64,000 nt of DNA from JARRKC01 sp963723965. GTDB taxonomy: Bacteria > Acidobacteriota > UBA6911 > RPQK01 > JAPXNP01. Location of the stretch: the NCBI GenBank assembly GCA_963723965.1, contig CAVRSV010000019.1, positions 61,170-125,169 on the forward strand, written 5' to 3'. Positions 47,604 through 56,265 of this stretch are shown here, piece by piece. The notes under the pieces were generated by a model, which saw only the letters and a list, made by a program, of their open reading frames with translations, did no database searches and was not told the DNA's origin. Position numbers and translations under genes: made by a program. The first letter of the stretch is position 1, and every line of letters starts with the position of its first letter.

Positions 47604-47751
47604 GATCCAGTTCCTCCAGATGTGAGCCCGCTATTCTATCGAAATTCTGCGCCGCTTCGAAACTTTTAGAGGGGGGGCCGCATCCAAAGCAAAGAGGTCA
47701 AGGAAACCGGGAGCTGGTTTCTATTTCTGCGAACAAAAAAGAGCTGGCCAA

Positions 47752-47790
47752 ATTCCATAGAAAGTGGTAAAAAGCCGTTTTCTCTGGAAT
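47752..47790. promoter_or_regulatory. 12-bp-arm inverted repeat in AT-rich intergenic DNA
   Basis: ATTCCATAGAAA (47752-47763) and TTTCTCTGGAAT (47779-47790) pair with one mismatch across 15 bp, in an unusually AT-rich part of the gap between divergent tpx and the 112-residue gene. Candidate operator or RNA hairpin. No clear -10/-35 pair can be assigned. Confidence 0.4.
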
Positions 47791-47828
47791 CAACTGTTAG
47801 CGGTTTAAGGACGGGATCAAAGCGCAAC

Positions 47829-48167
47829 ATGAGAACATCCGCACTCGAAAGTGAAGGTCTGTATCCGCAAACCAAGAAGCCGGAACCGTCTTTGAGGAAT
47901 CTCGCGCTTGGGATTCTCCTCCAGGCGTTCCGGGATATCGTGGCCCCCAAGAAGGCCTCCAACAAAGAATGGGAAGAGTGGCGGCAGGACGCCATCGACT
48001 GGTTTTACTCGAACGAGAACGAGCCCGGAAGTTTTTCCTGGGTTTGCGAGGTTCTCGAAATGAACCCGCACGATCTGCGGAGATGGCTGCGGGAGTATCG
48101 CAAAAGCGACGCCAAGCAGAAGAAGGAAATGGCGCGCAAGCTCACCCGTTTCCAGATCCGCCATTGA
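47829..48167 (+). CDS. Conserved small protein of unknown function
   Basis: 112 residues, charged and helical, no signal peptide. The block KEWEEWRQDAIDWFYS followed by SFSWVCEVLEMNPHDLRRWL resembles a small family I have seen in Acidobacteriota and Deltaproteobacteria with the pattern WFFS-PFSF-VCE-LGLDP-YIR; that pattern looks like a helix-turn-helix but no function is known. It has AT-rich upstream DNA and precedes the MlaF-like gene on the same strand by 74 bp. Confidence 0.75.
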   Translation: MRTSALESEGLYPQTKKPEPSLRNLALGILLQAFRDIVAPKKASNKEWEEWRQDAIDWFYSNENEPGSFSWVCEVLEMNPHDLRRWLREYRKSDAKQKKEMARKLTRFQIRH

Positions 48168-48241
48168 CGGGACGTGCGGCCTGAAGGGGCCGCGCGCCAA
48201 TCGACCCGGTCCGTGCGGGGACCCGGGTCGGATGGTCCCTC

Positions 48242-49150
48242 ATGGAATTCTTCCTCATATTCCTGGGTCTGCTTTTCTCCACCTACATCGTCATCCTCCT
48301 GTCGATGGTGTTGAGGCGGCCTTGGCAGAAGGTGCAGCCGGCGGTCGGCGAAGTAGAAGACGACCGTCCCGGGTGCGAAGGCCAGGAATCCGGATCACTC
48401 ATCGAAGTCATCAACATCAAGAAGGCCTTTGACCACCCCGTGCTCAAGGGAGTATCGATTTCGATCCCTTGCGGGCAAACACTCGGCGTGCTGGGCAAGA
48501 GTGGAACCGGCAAGAGTGTCCTCCTGAAACTGATCGCCGGCTTCCTCAAGCCGGACTCGGGGCTGGTCCTCTTTGAAGGCCGCGACATCACGAGTCTCTC
48601 GGAAGATCAGCTGCTGGAACTGCGGAAGAAGGTCTCCTACGTTTTCCAGGGGGGCGCCTTCTTCGATTTTCTGGACGTCCGAGGCAACATCGCCTATCCC
48701 CTGATCGAACGAGGCATTACGGACGAGCGGGTCATCAGCGAGCGCGTCGAATACCTGCTCGATGCCGTCGAGCTCGAAGGGATGGGCCATCTCCGTTACG
48801 ACAGCCTCAGTGAGGGCGCCAAAAAGCAGGTGGCCATCGCCCGGGCCATCGCCATCAACCCGGCTGTGATCCTCTACGACGAGCCGACGACCGGGGTCGA
48901 CCCTATTATCGGCAAGTCTTTGAGCCGGCTGATCCGGAAGCTGGGACGCCAGGAAAGCCTGACCTCGATCGTGGTGACACACGACCTGAAGTGCCTGGAG
49001 ATCGTCAGCGACAGGCTCGTGCTGCTCAAGGATGGACTCATCCGGTTTCAGGGAACGGTCGACGAATTCGAGGCATCGCACGATCCCTTCGTCGAGGCCT
49101 TCCGCTCGGGAAGCCGATTCGATGAGGAGGACCAGGCGATTCCCGCCTGA
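48242..49150 (+). CDS. MlaF-like ABC ATPase with N-terminal membrane anchor
   Basis: 302 residues. Residues 3-24 (FFLIFLGLLFSTYIVILLSMV) form a membrane helix, followed by a 30-residue linker and an MlaF/Ttg2A-type ATPase from about 54: Walker A GKSGTGKS at 85-92, VFQGGAFFDFLDV, a degenerate signature LSEGAKKQV, Walker B LYDEPTTGVDP and VTHDL. MlaF powers phospholipid transport with MlaE and MlaD, but no mlaE or mlaD lies here, and a built-in anchor is unusual for this family. The signature has Glu-Gly-Ala instead of Gly-Gly-Met. Confidence 0.88.
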   Translation: MEFFLIFLGLLFSTYIVILLSMVLRRPWQKVQPAVGEVEDDRPGCEGQESGSLIEVINIKKAFDHPVLKGVSISIPCGQTLGVLGKSGTGKSVLLKLIAGFLKPDSGLVLFEGRDITSLSEDQLLELRKKVSYVFQGGAFFDFLDVRGNIAYPLIERGITDERVISERVEYLLDAVELEGMGHLRYDSLSEGAKKQVAIARAIAINPAVILYDEPTTGVDPIIGKSLSRLIRKLGRQESLTSIVVTHDLKCLEIVSDRLVLLKDGLIRFQGTVDEFEASHDPFVEAFRSGSRFDEEDQAIPA

Positions 49151-49179
49151 TCGGTCCCAGGCCAGTCCATGGCCCTTCT

Positions 49180-49797
49180 CTACCGGCCGTGCCGTGACTG
49201 CAGTTCACCCACCACTTCGTCGAGCGTTACCTCCCGCTCGGCCAGGAACACGAGGAGGTGGTAGAGCAGATCCGCCGTCTCCTCGATCGTCCTCCTGCGA
49301 TCCTCGAGAACCGAGAGAATGGTCTCGACCGCCTCTTCACCGAGTTTCTGTCCGATCCGCGGCATTCCCTGGCGAAACAGCGACGTGGTATAGGAGTCTT
49401 CGGGCAGATCGCGCTTCCGCTGAGCGATGAGCCGTTCCAGAAAGAACGGGAACTCCCCCGCCGTGGACACACGGTCGTCGGCTCCGAAACAGCTCCGGGT
49501 CCCTTCGTGGCAGACCGGACCGGCGGGCCGAACCGCGAGCAGAAGGGTGTCCTCATCACAATCGGCCGCGATGTCCTCCAGGGTGAGGAAGTTGCCGCTC
49601 GTCTCGCCCTTCGTCCACAGACAGTTTCGGCTCCGGCTCCAAAACGTCACCCGGCGCGTCTCCAGCGTCTTCTCCAGGGCTTCCCGGTTCATGTAGCCGA
49701 GCATCAGGACCTGTCCGCTCGACCCATCCTGGATGATGGCGGGGATCAACCCGCCCGTCTTCTGCCAATCCAAACGATCCGCATCGAAACCGGTCAT
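49180..49797 (-). CDS. hisI: HisIE bifunctional cyclohydrolase/pyrophosphohydrolase
   Basis: 205 residues: N-terminal HisI (about 1-115, LMLGYMNREAL, TFWSRSRNCLWTKGETSGN, ADCDEDTLL and CHEGTRSCF with zinc Cys) fused to C-terminal HisE (about 118-205, LFRQGMPRIGQKLGEEAVE). It performs steps 2 and 3 of histidine synthesis. Last gene of the his operon; its start overlaps hisF stop (ATGA). Confidence 0.96.
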   Translation of the reverse strand: MTGFDADRLDWQKTGGLIPAIIQDGSSGQVLMLGYMNREALEKTLETRRVTFWSRSRNCLWTKGETSGNFLTLEDIAADCDEDTLLLAVRPAGPVCHEGTRSCFGADDRVSTAGEFPFFLERLIAQRKRDLPEDSYTTSLFRQGMPRIGQKLGEEAVETILSVLEDRRRTIEETADLLYHLLVFLAEREVTLDEVVGELQSRHGR

Positions 49798-50549
49798 AAT
49801 CGGACTGCAACCCCATTTCTTGAAAGATAAGCCTTGACGTCTCCGATCGAGTATCGTCCGTAGTGGAAGATCGAGGCCGCCAGGACCGCATCGGCCCGGC
49901 CGACCGTCAGACCGTCGAGAAGGTGCTGGGGCGACCCGGCGCCGCCCGAGGCGATGACCGGAATGCGCACCCTCTGCGAGACCTCCTTGAGCAGGCGGAG
50001 GTCATAACCGTCCTGGGTCCCGTCCCGGTCCATCGAGGTGAGCAGGATCTCTCCGGCGCCCCGCTGCTCGGCTTCCGAGATCCACTCCAAGGCGTCCAGA
50101 TCCGTTTCCCAGCGTCCTCCTCCCACGAACACCGTCCAGCCAGCGCCGGTCCATTTGGCGTCAACGGCGAGCACGATGCACTGCGAACCAAAAGCCGCCG
50201 CCCCCCCGTCGATCAACTGCGGGTTCTTGACGGCGGCACTATTGATCGAGACCTTGTCGGCCCCGGCCCGCAGCAGTTCCTGAATGTGCTCGAGGGAGCC
50301 GATGCCGCCTCCCACCGTGAAGGGAATGAAGATCGTGTCGGCCACACGACGCACCCAGTTCAGAACCGTTTTGCGCGCCTCGACGGTGGCGGTGATGTCG
50401 AGGAACACCAGTTCATCGGCACCTTCCTCGTAATAGCGCCGACCGAGATCGACCGGGTCTCCGGCATCCTGCAGATCGACGAAATGCACGCCCTTGACGA
50501 CCCGTCCGTCCTTGACGTCCAGACACGGTATGATCCGCTTAGCCAGCAC
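49794..50549 (-). CDS. hisF: Imidazole glycerol phosphate synthase cyclase subunit
   Basis: 251 residues, TIM barrel, catalytic Asp in CLDVKDGRVVKG and in AVDAKW, phosphate loops FTVGGGIGS and IASGGAGSP. Works with HisH. The GTG start at 50549 lies inside the end of hisA (11-bp overlap). Confidence 0.97.
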   Translation of the reverse strand: MLAKRIIPCLDVKDGRVVKGVHFVDLQDAGDPVDLGRRYYEEGADELVFLDITATVEARKTVLNWVRRVADTIFIPFTVGGGIGSLEHIQELLRAGADKVSINSAAVKNPQLIDGGAAAFGSQCIVLAVDAKWTGAGWTVFVGGGRWETDLDALEWISEAEQRGAGEILLTSMDRDGTQDGYDLRLLKEVSQRVRIPVIASGGAGSPQHLLDGLTVGRADAVLAASIFHYGRYSIGDVKAYLSRNGVAVRL

Positions 50550-51258
50550 GCAGCATTTCCTCCCAGGTGAATTCGCCCTCGTAGAGCGCCCGCCCGATGA
50601 CGACGCCGGCGACGCCCTGGCCGCCCAGTTGGACGATGTGTTCCGGGCGGCTCACGCCACCGGCCGCAATGACTCCGATCTCACCGCCGCCAAGCTCGAT
50701 CAACTGCCGATAGCTCGAATAGTTCGGTTTCTCCAGGGTCCCGTCGCGCTCGACGTCGGTGGAAATCAGCTCTTTCATTCCCCAGTTCCGGATCCGCTCG
50801 ACCAGATCCGGGACGGTGACTTCGCTGCCGGCAGTCCAGCCATCGGTTTGCAGCTGCCCCTGCCTTAGATCCAGACTGACGATGAAGCGGTCGGCTCCCC
50901 ACCTTCCCACCCAGCGGTCGACAACCGCTGGATCCTGCACCGCGACGGTCCCGAGAATCAGATAGCGCGCCCCGAAGTCGAGGAGCTCGGCCACGTCGTC
51001 ATCGCTCCGAATCCCGCCGCCGATTTGCACCGGCACCCGGCATGCGGCGATGACTTCGCGAATGGCAGCCCGGTTCTTGCCCGTGCCTTCCCGGGCACCC
51101 TCGAGATCGATGACGTGGATCCGGCGGAAGCCCGCCGACTGGAAACGGAGGGCCTGTCCGACCGGATCCGAGGTGTAGGTCGTCTGCCGCCCGTAATCGC
51201 CCCGATAGAGCCGGACGCAGGTTCCATCGATCAGGTCGATGGCCGGAATCTTGATCAC
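50539..51258 (-). CDS. hisA: ProFAR isomerase
   Basis: 239 residues, TIM barrel with AIDLIDGTCVRLYRGDY, catalytic Asp8, VSLDLRQG and IAAGGVSRPEH. It opens the ribose of ProFAR (Amadori rearrangement). GTG start overlapping the hisH stop codon (GTGA). Confidence 0.97.
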   Translation of the reverse strand: MIKIPAIDLIDGTCVRLYRGDYGRQTTYTSDPVGQALRFQSAGFRRIHVIDLEGAREGTGKNRAAIREVIAACRVPVQIGGGIRSDDDVAELLDFGARYLILGTVAVQDPAVVDRWVGRWGADRFIVSLDLRQGQLQTDGWTAGSEVTVPDLVERIRNWGMKELISTDVERDGTLEKPNYSSYRQLIELGGGEIGVIAAGGVSRPEHIVQLGGQGVAGVVIGRALYEGEFTWEEMLRAG

Positions 51259-51881
51259 GCGCGATCACCCTCCCAGTTGAGAAAGGTCTGCAGCAACTGG
51301 AGACCCGGCGCTCCCGAGCGCTCGGGGTGAAACTGCAGACCCAGGAAATTGTCCTTGAGCACCGCCGCCGAGAAGAGCCCGTCGTAGTCCGTCACCGCCG
51401 CAGTGGCGCCGGGCAGGATCGGGGCGAAGTAGCTGTGCACGAAGTAGAAGTACCCGGCGGGTGCGAGCCCTCCGACCAGAGACACGAGCCGCTGCTCCGG
51501 ACCGGTCTTGCGCCACTCGACTTCGTTCCAGCCGATGTGGGGGACCTTGACCCGGTTTCGATCGAACCGCCGGACCGTCCCGGGCAGAAGGCCCAGGCAG
51601 GGGCAACGGTCTTCCTCCGATTCCTCGAACAGGAGCTGCATGCCGAGACAGATGCCGAGAAAAGGGACCGTGAGACTCGAGATGATGTCGATCAACCCCT
51701 GTCGCTCGAGCGATGCCATGGCGGCCCGCGCCGATCCCACACCGGGAAGAATAACGCGATCCGCCCGGGCGACCCGGTCGGGATCCCCCGACATGACGAA
51801 ATCGGCGCCCAGATGCCTGAGAGCATTGCCGACGTTGTAGAGATTGCCCGCATCGTAGTCGATGACGACGAGATTTCCCAT
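51255..51881 (-). CDS. hisH: Imidazole glycerol phosphate synthase glutaminase subunit
   Basis: 208 residues. Class I amidotransferase with nucleophile Cys in GICLGMQLLFEES, and FHPE for the His-Glu pair; N-terminus MGNLVVIDYDAGNLYNVGNAL is typical. An in-frame GTG at 51890 is an alternative start; the ATG gives the family length. Supplies ammonia to HisF. Confidence 0.97.
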   Translation of the reverse strand: MGNLVVIDYDAGNLYNVGNALRHLGADFVMSGDPDRVARADRVILPGVGSARAAMASLERQGLIDIISSLTVPFLGICLGMQLLFEESEEDRCPCLGLLPGTVRRFDRNRVKVPHIGWNEVEWRKTGPEQRLVSLVGGLAPAGYFYFVHSYFAPILPGATAAVTDYDGLFSAAVLKDNFLGLQFHPERSGAPGLQLLQTFLNWEGDRA

Positions 51882-51886
51882 CTTGG

Positions 51887-52492
51887 TCACAGCCGTCCCT
51901 TCGTGGAGGGAATCGCGTCTTCCGCAGTCGGGTCGATGCGGACGGCTTCCCGCAGGGCCCTCGCCAGCCCTTTGAAGATGGCCTCGATACGATGGTGCTC
52001 GTTCTCGCCCGGCTCCAGCATGCGCACATGCAGGGCCATGCGGGCTTCGACAGCCAGGGACCGCAGGAAATGCGGCACCAGTTCCGTCGGCAAATCGCCC
52101 ACGGTCTCGCGCTGAGGACGGTAGTCGCACACGAAGGCGAAGCGACCGCTGAGGTCCAGAGCAACCGCTACCAGCACCTCGTCCATCGGCAGCAGACTGG
52201 ATCCGTAGCGCTCGATGCCCTGCTTGGCTCCCAGCGCTTCAGCCAGCGCCTGCCCCAGAACGATCCCCACGTCCTCCACCAGGTGATGCTCGTCGACGTC
52301 CAGATCGCCGGCGGCACTCACGTTCAGGTCGATGCGGGAATGCCGCGACAGCAGTTCGAGCATGTGGTCGAGAAAGCCGACACCGGAAGCGGCCTTGGCC
52401 TTGCCGCTGCCGTCCAGGTTGAGCTCCACCTCGATGCTGGTCTCCGCCGTCTTGCGACGGATCTTTGCCTTGCGCGCCTTCATCTGGGCCAT
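51887..52492 (-). CDS. hisB: Imidazoleglycerol-phosphate dehydratase
   Basis: 201 residues, monofunctional (no histidinol phosphatase domain). Manganese ligands in GFLDHML, DEHHLVED and ENEHHRIEA. The ATG at 52492 overlaps the hisC stop (TGATG), with AGGAAG just upstream. Confidence 0.96.
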   Translation of the reverse strand: MAQMKARKAKIRRKTAETSIEVELNLDGSGKAKAASGVGFLDHMLELLSRHSRIDLNVSAAGDLDVDEHHLVEDVGIVLGQALAEALGAKQGIERYGSSLLPMDEVLVAVALDLSGRFAFVCDYRPQRETVGDLPTELVPHFLRSLAVEARMALHVRMLEPGENEHHRIEAIFKGLARALREAVRIDPTAEDAIPSTKGRL

Positions 52493-53547
52493 CACTTCCT
52501 CTCCAGTACATCCGCCAACTCCCGAAGCACCGTATCGTTCTCCTCGGGATTTCCGATTGTCAGACGAATACAGTCGTCGAGGCCCGGCACGCGACTGCGG
52601 TCCCGGACGACGATTTGCCTGCGCAACAGTTCTTCGCAGACACCGCCGGCATCCCGGCAGCGAAACAGGATGAAATTGGCGTCGGACGGGAAGACCTCGA
52701 AGACGCCGGGCAATCCCTCGAGTCGGGTGCGAACCCGCTGTCGCTCGCAGGTAATCAGGCGAACCTCGCGGGAGGTCTCCGCTGCCGCATCGACCGCCTT
52801 GACCCCCTCCGTCAATACCCAGGCATTCAAGTTGTAGGGGGCCTTGACCTTGAGCAGGTAGGCGATCAAGGCGGGAGCGGCCACCACGTAGCCGAGCCGC
52901 ATGCCGGCCCGTCCGAAGGCCTTCGAAAACGTCCGCAACACCATCAGGTTGTCGTGCCGGGCGATCTCTCCAGCCAGAGAGGGCCGTCCCGAGAACTCGA
53001 TATAGGCCTCGTCGACGACCACGACGCCGTCCCATTCTTCCACGACCTTCAGAATCTCTTCGGAATCGAGCAGGTTGCCCGTCGGGTTGTTCGGGGAGCA
53101 GACGATCAGCATGCGGATTTGGGCTGGAATCTCCTCCAGAAAGCGGTCGGCGGAGAACTGAAAGCGCTCGTCCAGCCTCGATTCGAAAACCGGGACGTCG
53201 TAGATATCGGCCAGGACGCGATACATTCCGTAAGTCGGCTCGGCCAGAGCGACACCGGCAGAAAGGTCAAAGATCTTGAAGAGCCAGTCGAGGACTTCAT
53301 CGGAACCGCTCCCGGCCAGGACCATGTCCGAAGTGACGCCCAACCGCGTGGCCAACACCTGGCGAAGATTGCGCTGATAGGGATCCGGGTACCGGTTCAA
53401 CTGGACGCGGTCATACCAGCGAGGAAAGGGATTCTCGTTGGCGTCCAGCAGCAGCCCGGTCTGCACGGTCTCCCGGGCGCAGTGGTAGGGTTCCAGAGCG
53501 CGAATATTGGCCCGAACGAGGGCATCGACCGGAGAGCGCAGCTTCAT
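52492..53547 (-). CDS. hisC: Histidinol-phosphate aminotransferase
   Basis: 351 residues, fold type I: LDANENPFP, AGSGSDEVLDW, SPNNPTGNLL, DEAYIEFSG and the PLP lysine in RTFSKAFGRAGMRLGY. Transaminates imidazole acetol phosphate. Overlaps hisD stop (ATGA). Confidence 0.96.
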   Translation of the reverse strand: MKLRSPVDALVRANIRALEPYHCARETVQTGLLLDANENPFPRWYDRVQLNRYPDPYQRNLRQVLATRLGVTSDMVLAGSGSDEVLDWLFKIFDLSAGVALAEPTYGMYRVLADIYDVPVFESRLDERFQFSADRFLEEIPAQIRMLIVCSPNNPTGNLLDSEEILKVVEEWDGVVVVDEAYIEFSGRPSLAGEIARHDNLMVLRTFSKAFGRAGMRLGYVVAAPALIAYLLKVKAPYNLNAWVLTEGVKAVDAAAETSREVRLITCERQRVRTRLEGLPGVFEVFPSDANFILFRCRDAGGVCEELLRRQIVVRDRSRVPGLDDCIRLTIGNPEENDTVLRELADVLERK

Positions 53548-54839
53548 TCGGACTCCACCTCCTCGAGACGCAACCGCACGGCCCGCGCATGGGCTTCGAG
53601 CTTCTCTTCGCCGGCCAGGGTCTGGAGTGTCTCCGAAAGCGTCTGCAGCCCCTGCGCCGAAAGTTCCTGAAAGGTGATCTTCTTGACGAAACTGTCCATG
53701 GATACCCCGGACATCGAGCGAGCCAACCCGGAAGTGGGCAGCGTGTGGTTCGTACCGGAGGCATAGTCGCCCGCCACTTCCGGCGTCAGTCTGCCCACGA
53801 AAACCGAGCCGGCATTGTGGACCTTGCCAAGCCAGTCGCGGGCTTCCGCCATGTTCAGGATCAGGTGTTCCGGCGCATAGCGGTTGCTGAAATCGAAGGC
53901 CGCGTCGAAGGAAGGCACCAGCAGGGCGAAGCTCTGCTCGAGGGATTGCCTCGCCAGATCACGGCGCGGCAGATCTGCCAGCTGCCGGTCGACTTCCGCC
54001 AGCGTCGATTCGATCAGAGTCTCGGAGGTGGTGACCAGCACCGTCTGGGAATCGGCACCGTGTTCGGCCTGCGACAGGAGGTCGGCGGCGAGGACCCGGG
54101 GAGACGCCAGCGAATCGGCAATGACGAGGACTTCACTGGGCCCGGCCACCATGTCGATGGACACTCCATGGAAGGTGGCCAGAAGCTTGGCGGTCTGGGT
54201 GTAGCGATTGCCGGGTCCCAGGATCTTGTCGACCCGGGGAACGGTCTCGGTACCCAGGGCCATGGCCGCAATGGCCTGAGCGCCTCCGACTTTGAAGACC
54301 TGCCGGACACCGGCCACCTGGGCTGCCGCGAGCACGATGGGCGAGACGTTCCCGTCCCGATCCGGGGGGACGCATAACAATGTCTTCTGGCAGCCGGCGA
54401 GCTTGGCGGGCACGCCGAGCATGAGGACCGTCGAAGGCAACACCGCCGTCCCTCCCGGCACATAGAAGCCGACCGAGGAGATGGCCCGGGCGGCCCGCCA
54501 GCAATTGACGCCTTCCTGGACCACGACCGGCCCTTCCGTCAGGGTCTGCGCCGAGTGGAATTTACGGATGTTCGAGGCGGCATGCTTCAAGGCTTCCTGG
54601 ACCTGCGGAGGGATCTGTTCGGCAGCCTTCTGGAACTCCTTGGCATGGACGCGGTAGTCGGTCAGATCGACACCGTCGAACCGGCGGGTGAGTTCCCGCA
54701 CGGCGGCATCGCCGCGCGTCGCCACGTCCTCGAAGATCTCTCGACACACCCGGAGCAGTTCAGGGTCCTGGACCGGATTGCGCGTGCAGATCTTGCGGAG
54801 TTCCGGACGGCTCAGTTCCTCGAATCGATAGACTTTCAT
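53544..54839 (-). CDS. hisD: Histidinol dehydrogenase
   Basis: 431 residues of the usual length: GFYVPGGTAVLPSTVLM, DKILGPGNRYTQTAK, AGPSEVLVIAD, QAEHGADSQ and TLPTSGLARSMSGVSM. Zinc-dependent two-step oxidation of histidinol to histidine. It starts at the base after the hisG stop. Confidence 0.97.
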   Translation of the reverse strand: MKVYRFEELSRPELRKICTRNPVQDPELLRVCREIFEDVATRGDAAVRELTRRFDGVDLTDYRVHAKEFQKAAEQIPPQVQEALKHAASNIRKFHSAQTLTEGPVVVQEGVNCWRAARAISSVGFYVPGGTAVLPSTVLMLGVPAKLAGCQKTLLCVPPDRDGNVSPIVLAAAQVAGVRQVFKVGGAQAIAAMALGTETVPRVDKILGPGNRYTQTAKLLATFHGVSIDMVAGPSEVLVIADSLASPRVLAADLLSQAEHGADSQTVLVTTSETLIESTLAEVDRQLADLPRRDLARQSLEQSFALLVPSFDAAFDFSNRYAPEHLILNMAEARDWLGKVHNAGSVFVGRLTPEVAGDYASGTNHTLPTSGLARSMSGVSMDSFVKKITFQELSAQGLQTLSETLQTLAGEEKLEAHARAVRLRLEEVESE

Positions 54840-55715
54840 CTAGACCACCATCTTCTCCACCGGCACGACCAGCATGTCGGTAGCCCCCGCCCGTTTCAGC
54901 TTCTCGATGACGTCCCAAAAATACTCTTCCGGAACCGCCGTGTGCACCGCCATCATCTCCGGATCTGCCAGCGGAACGATCGTCGGACTTTTCATCCCCG
55001 GCAGGATGCCCCGGATCTCGTCGAGCGACTCTCGCGGCGCATTCATCATGACATACTTGGTCTTGCGAGCCTTGAGATGACTGGAGAGGCGCATCCGCAA
55101 CTGTTCGATCACACCCTTCTTGCGCGGATGTTCGAGGGAGTCGCGGTTGGCAATCAGCACGGCCTCGGACCGGAGGATAACCTCGATCGGCATCAGATCG
55201 TGGATCCTGAGAGTGCTCCCCGTCGAGACGAGATCGCAGATCGCGTCCGCCACGTCGAGGGAGGGTGTGATCTCCACCGAACCGTTGATCTCGATGATCC
55301 GGGCTTCGATGCCCTGTTCCGCCAGGAAGCTCCCCAGCAGATTCGGGTAGGAAGTCGCGATTCGCTTGCCCACCAGGTCGCGGACCGTGCGAAATGCGCT
55401 CGCCTTGGGGACGGCGATGCACAACTCACAGCCGCCGAATCCCAGGAAATCGAGAGTGGCGACACTCGCTCCCTTTTCCCGCACGATGTTGAGCCCCGCA
55501 ATGCCCAGATCCGTCACTCCGTCCTGCACGTACTCCGGGATATCGTCGTCGCGCAAAAACAGGATGTCCAGCGGAAAGTTCCGGCCACGGGCAAACAGGA
55601 GGCCCTCCGTGGAATCGAACTCGACCCCCGATGCCTTCAACAGGTCGAGGGACATGACGGAAAGCCGCCCCTTCTTCTGGACCGCTATCTTCAGGTTGTT
55701 GCCATTCAATTCCAT
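54840..55715 (-). CDS. hisG: ATP phosphoribosyltransferase, long form
   Basis: 291 residues from the ATG at 55715, preceded by AGGGAGAA. KIAVQKKGRL, DLGIAGLNIV, TSYPNLLGSFL, EITPSLDVADAI and a C-terminal ACT-like regulatory domain (about 215-291) mark the long HisG that needs no HisZ and is feedback-inhibited by histidine. First structural his gene, 46 bp after yerC. Confidence 0.97.
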   Translation of the reverse strand: MELNGNNLKIAVQKKGRLSVMSLDLLKASGVEFDSTEGLLFARGRNFPLDILFLRDDDIPEYVQDGVTDLGIAGLNIVREKGASVATLDFLGFGGCELCIAVPKASAFRTVRDLVGKRIATSYPNLLGSFLAEQGIEARIIEINGSVEITPSLDVADAICDLVSTGSTLRIHDLMPIEVILRSEAVLIANRDSLEHPRKKGVIEQLRMRLSSHLKARKTKYVMMNAPRESLDEIRGILPGMKSPTIVPLADPEMMAVHTAVPEEYFWDVIEKLKRAGATDMLVVPVEKMVV

Positions 55716-55761
55716 CGAAGGTTCTCCCTTGATCCGTGTGGTGCCGGCGCGGGAATCCGGA

Positions 55762-56070
55762 CTATGAGTGTGTCTTGGTCTCCGGTTTGGAGCGGTCGAG
55801 CAGAAGTCGGTAGCCACCTTCCCCATGCCGAAGCCAGTGGGCGATGCGCGTCACCGTCGCCGTGCTGGCTCCGGTGCGCTCACTGATCCGCCGATACGGG
55901 AAGCCTTCGTCGATCATCCGGACAACCTGCCATCGCTCTGCCATCGCCTCCAGCTCTCCGAGCGTACACAGATCCCGAAAGAAAAGGGCCACTTCGGCGC
56001 CGTTTCGCAGGGATGCGATCGCTTCGAAGAGCCCCCGCAGGCTTTCGTTGTCACGGAGTTGGCGTTCCAT
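55762..56070 (-). CDS. yerC: YerC/YecD-family TrpR-like repressor
   Basis: 102 residues of the Trp-repressor superfamily: LFFRDLCTLGELEAMAERWQVVRMIDEG and the helix-turn-helix PYRRISERTGASTATVTRIAHWL. Members upstream of his genes in Firmicutes (HisR) repress histidine synthesis. Here it is the first gene of the his operon, with a palindromic operator over its own promoter. No ribosome site precedes the ATG; the transcript is probably leaderless. Confidence 0.9.
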   Translation of the reverse strand: MERQLRDNESLRGLFEAIASLRNGAEVALFFRDLCTLGELEAMAERWQVVRMIDEGFPYRRISERTGASTATVTRIAHWLRHGEGGYRLLLDRSKPETKTHS

Positions 56071-56108
56071 CGTTTTAGCATGCTACCACGCTAAAACGAT
56101 GACTGCAA
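56068..56108 (-). promoter_or_regulatory. yerC-his promoter with 12-bp-arm operator
   Basis: CATCGTTTTAGC (56068-56079) and GCTAAAACGATG (56090-56101) form a perfect 12-bp-arm palindrome around 10 bp; its inner end includes the yerC start codon. On the minus strand TTGCAG (56103-56108) and TAGCAT (56080-56085), 17 bp apart, make a reasonable -35/-10 pair, placing the start of transcription within a few bases of the ATG. A repressor on the palindrome would block the -10, so this is a good candidate autoregulatory HisR/YerC site. Promoter boxes are inference. Confidence 0.75.
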
Positions 56109-56265
56109 TCCCAAGACTCGCAAAGGTCCCGTTCAAAGCACAGATTGAGCGAAAGACCCGCACCCGTCGGAAAGCACTACGCAGGATTTGCCGGACAGGA
56201 CATCCGAACTCGATACCGACTCCTCAGCCCGAAGCCGGGGACAGTCGCGAGGAACGCAGGGGGCC

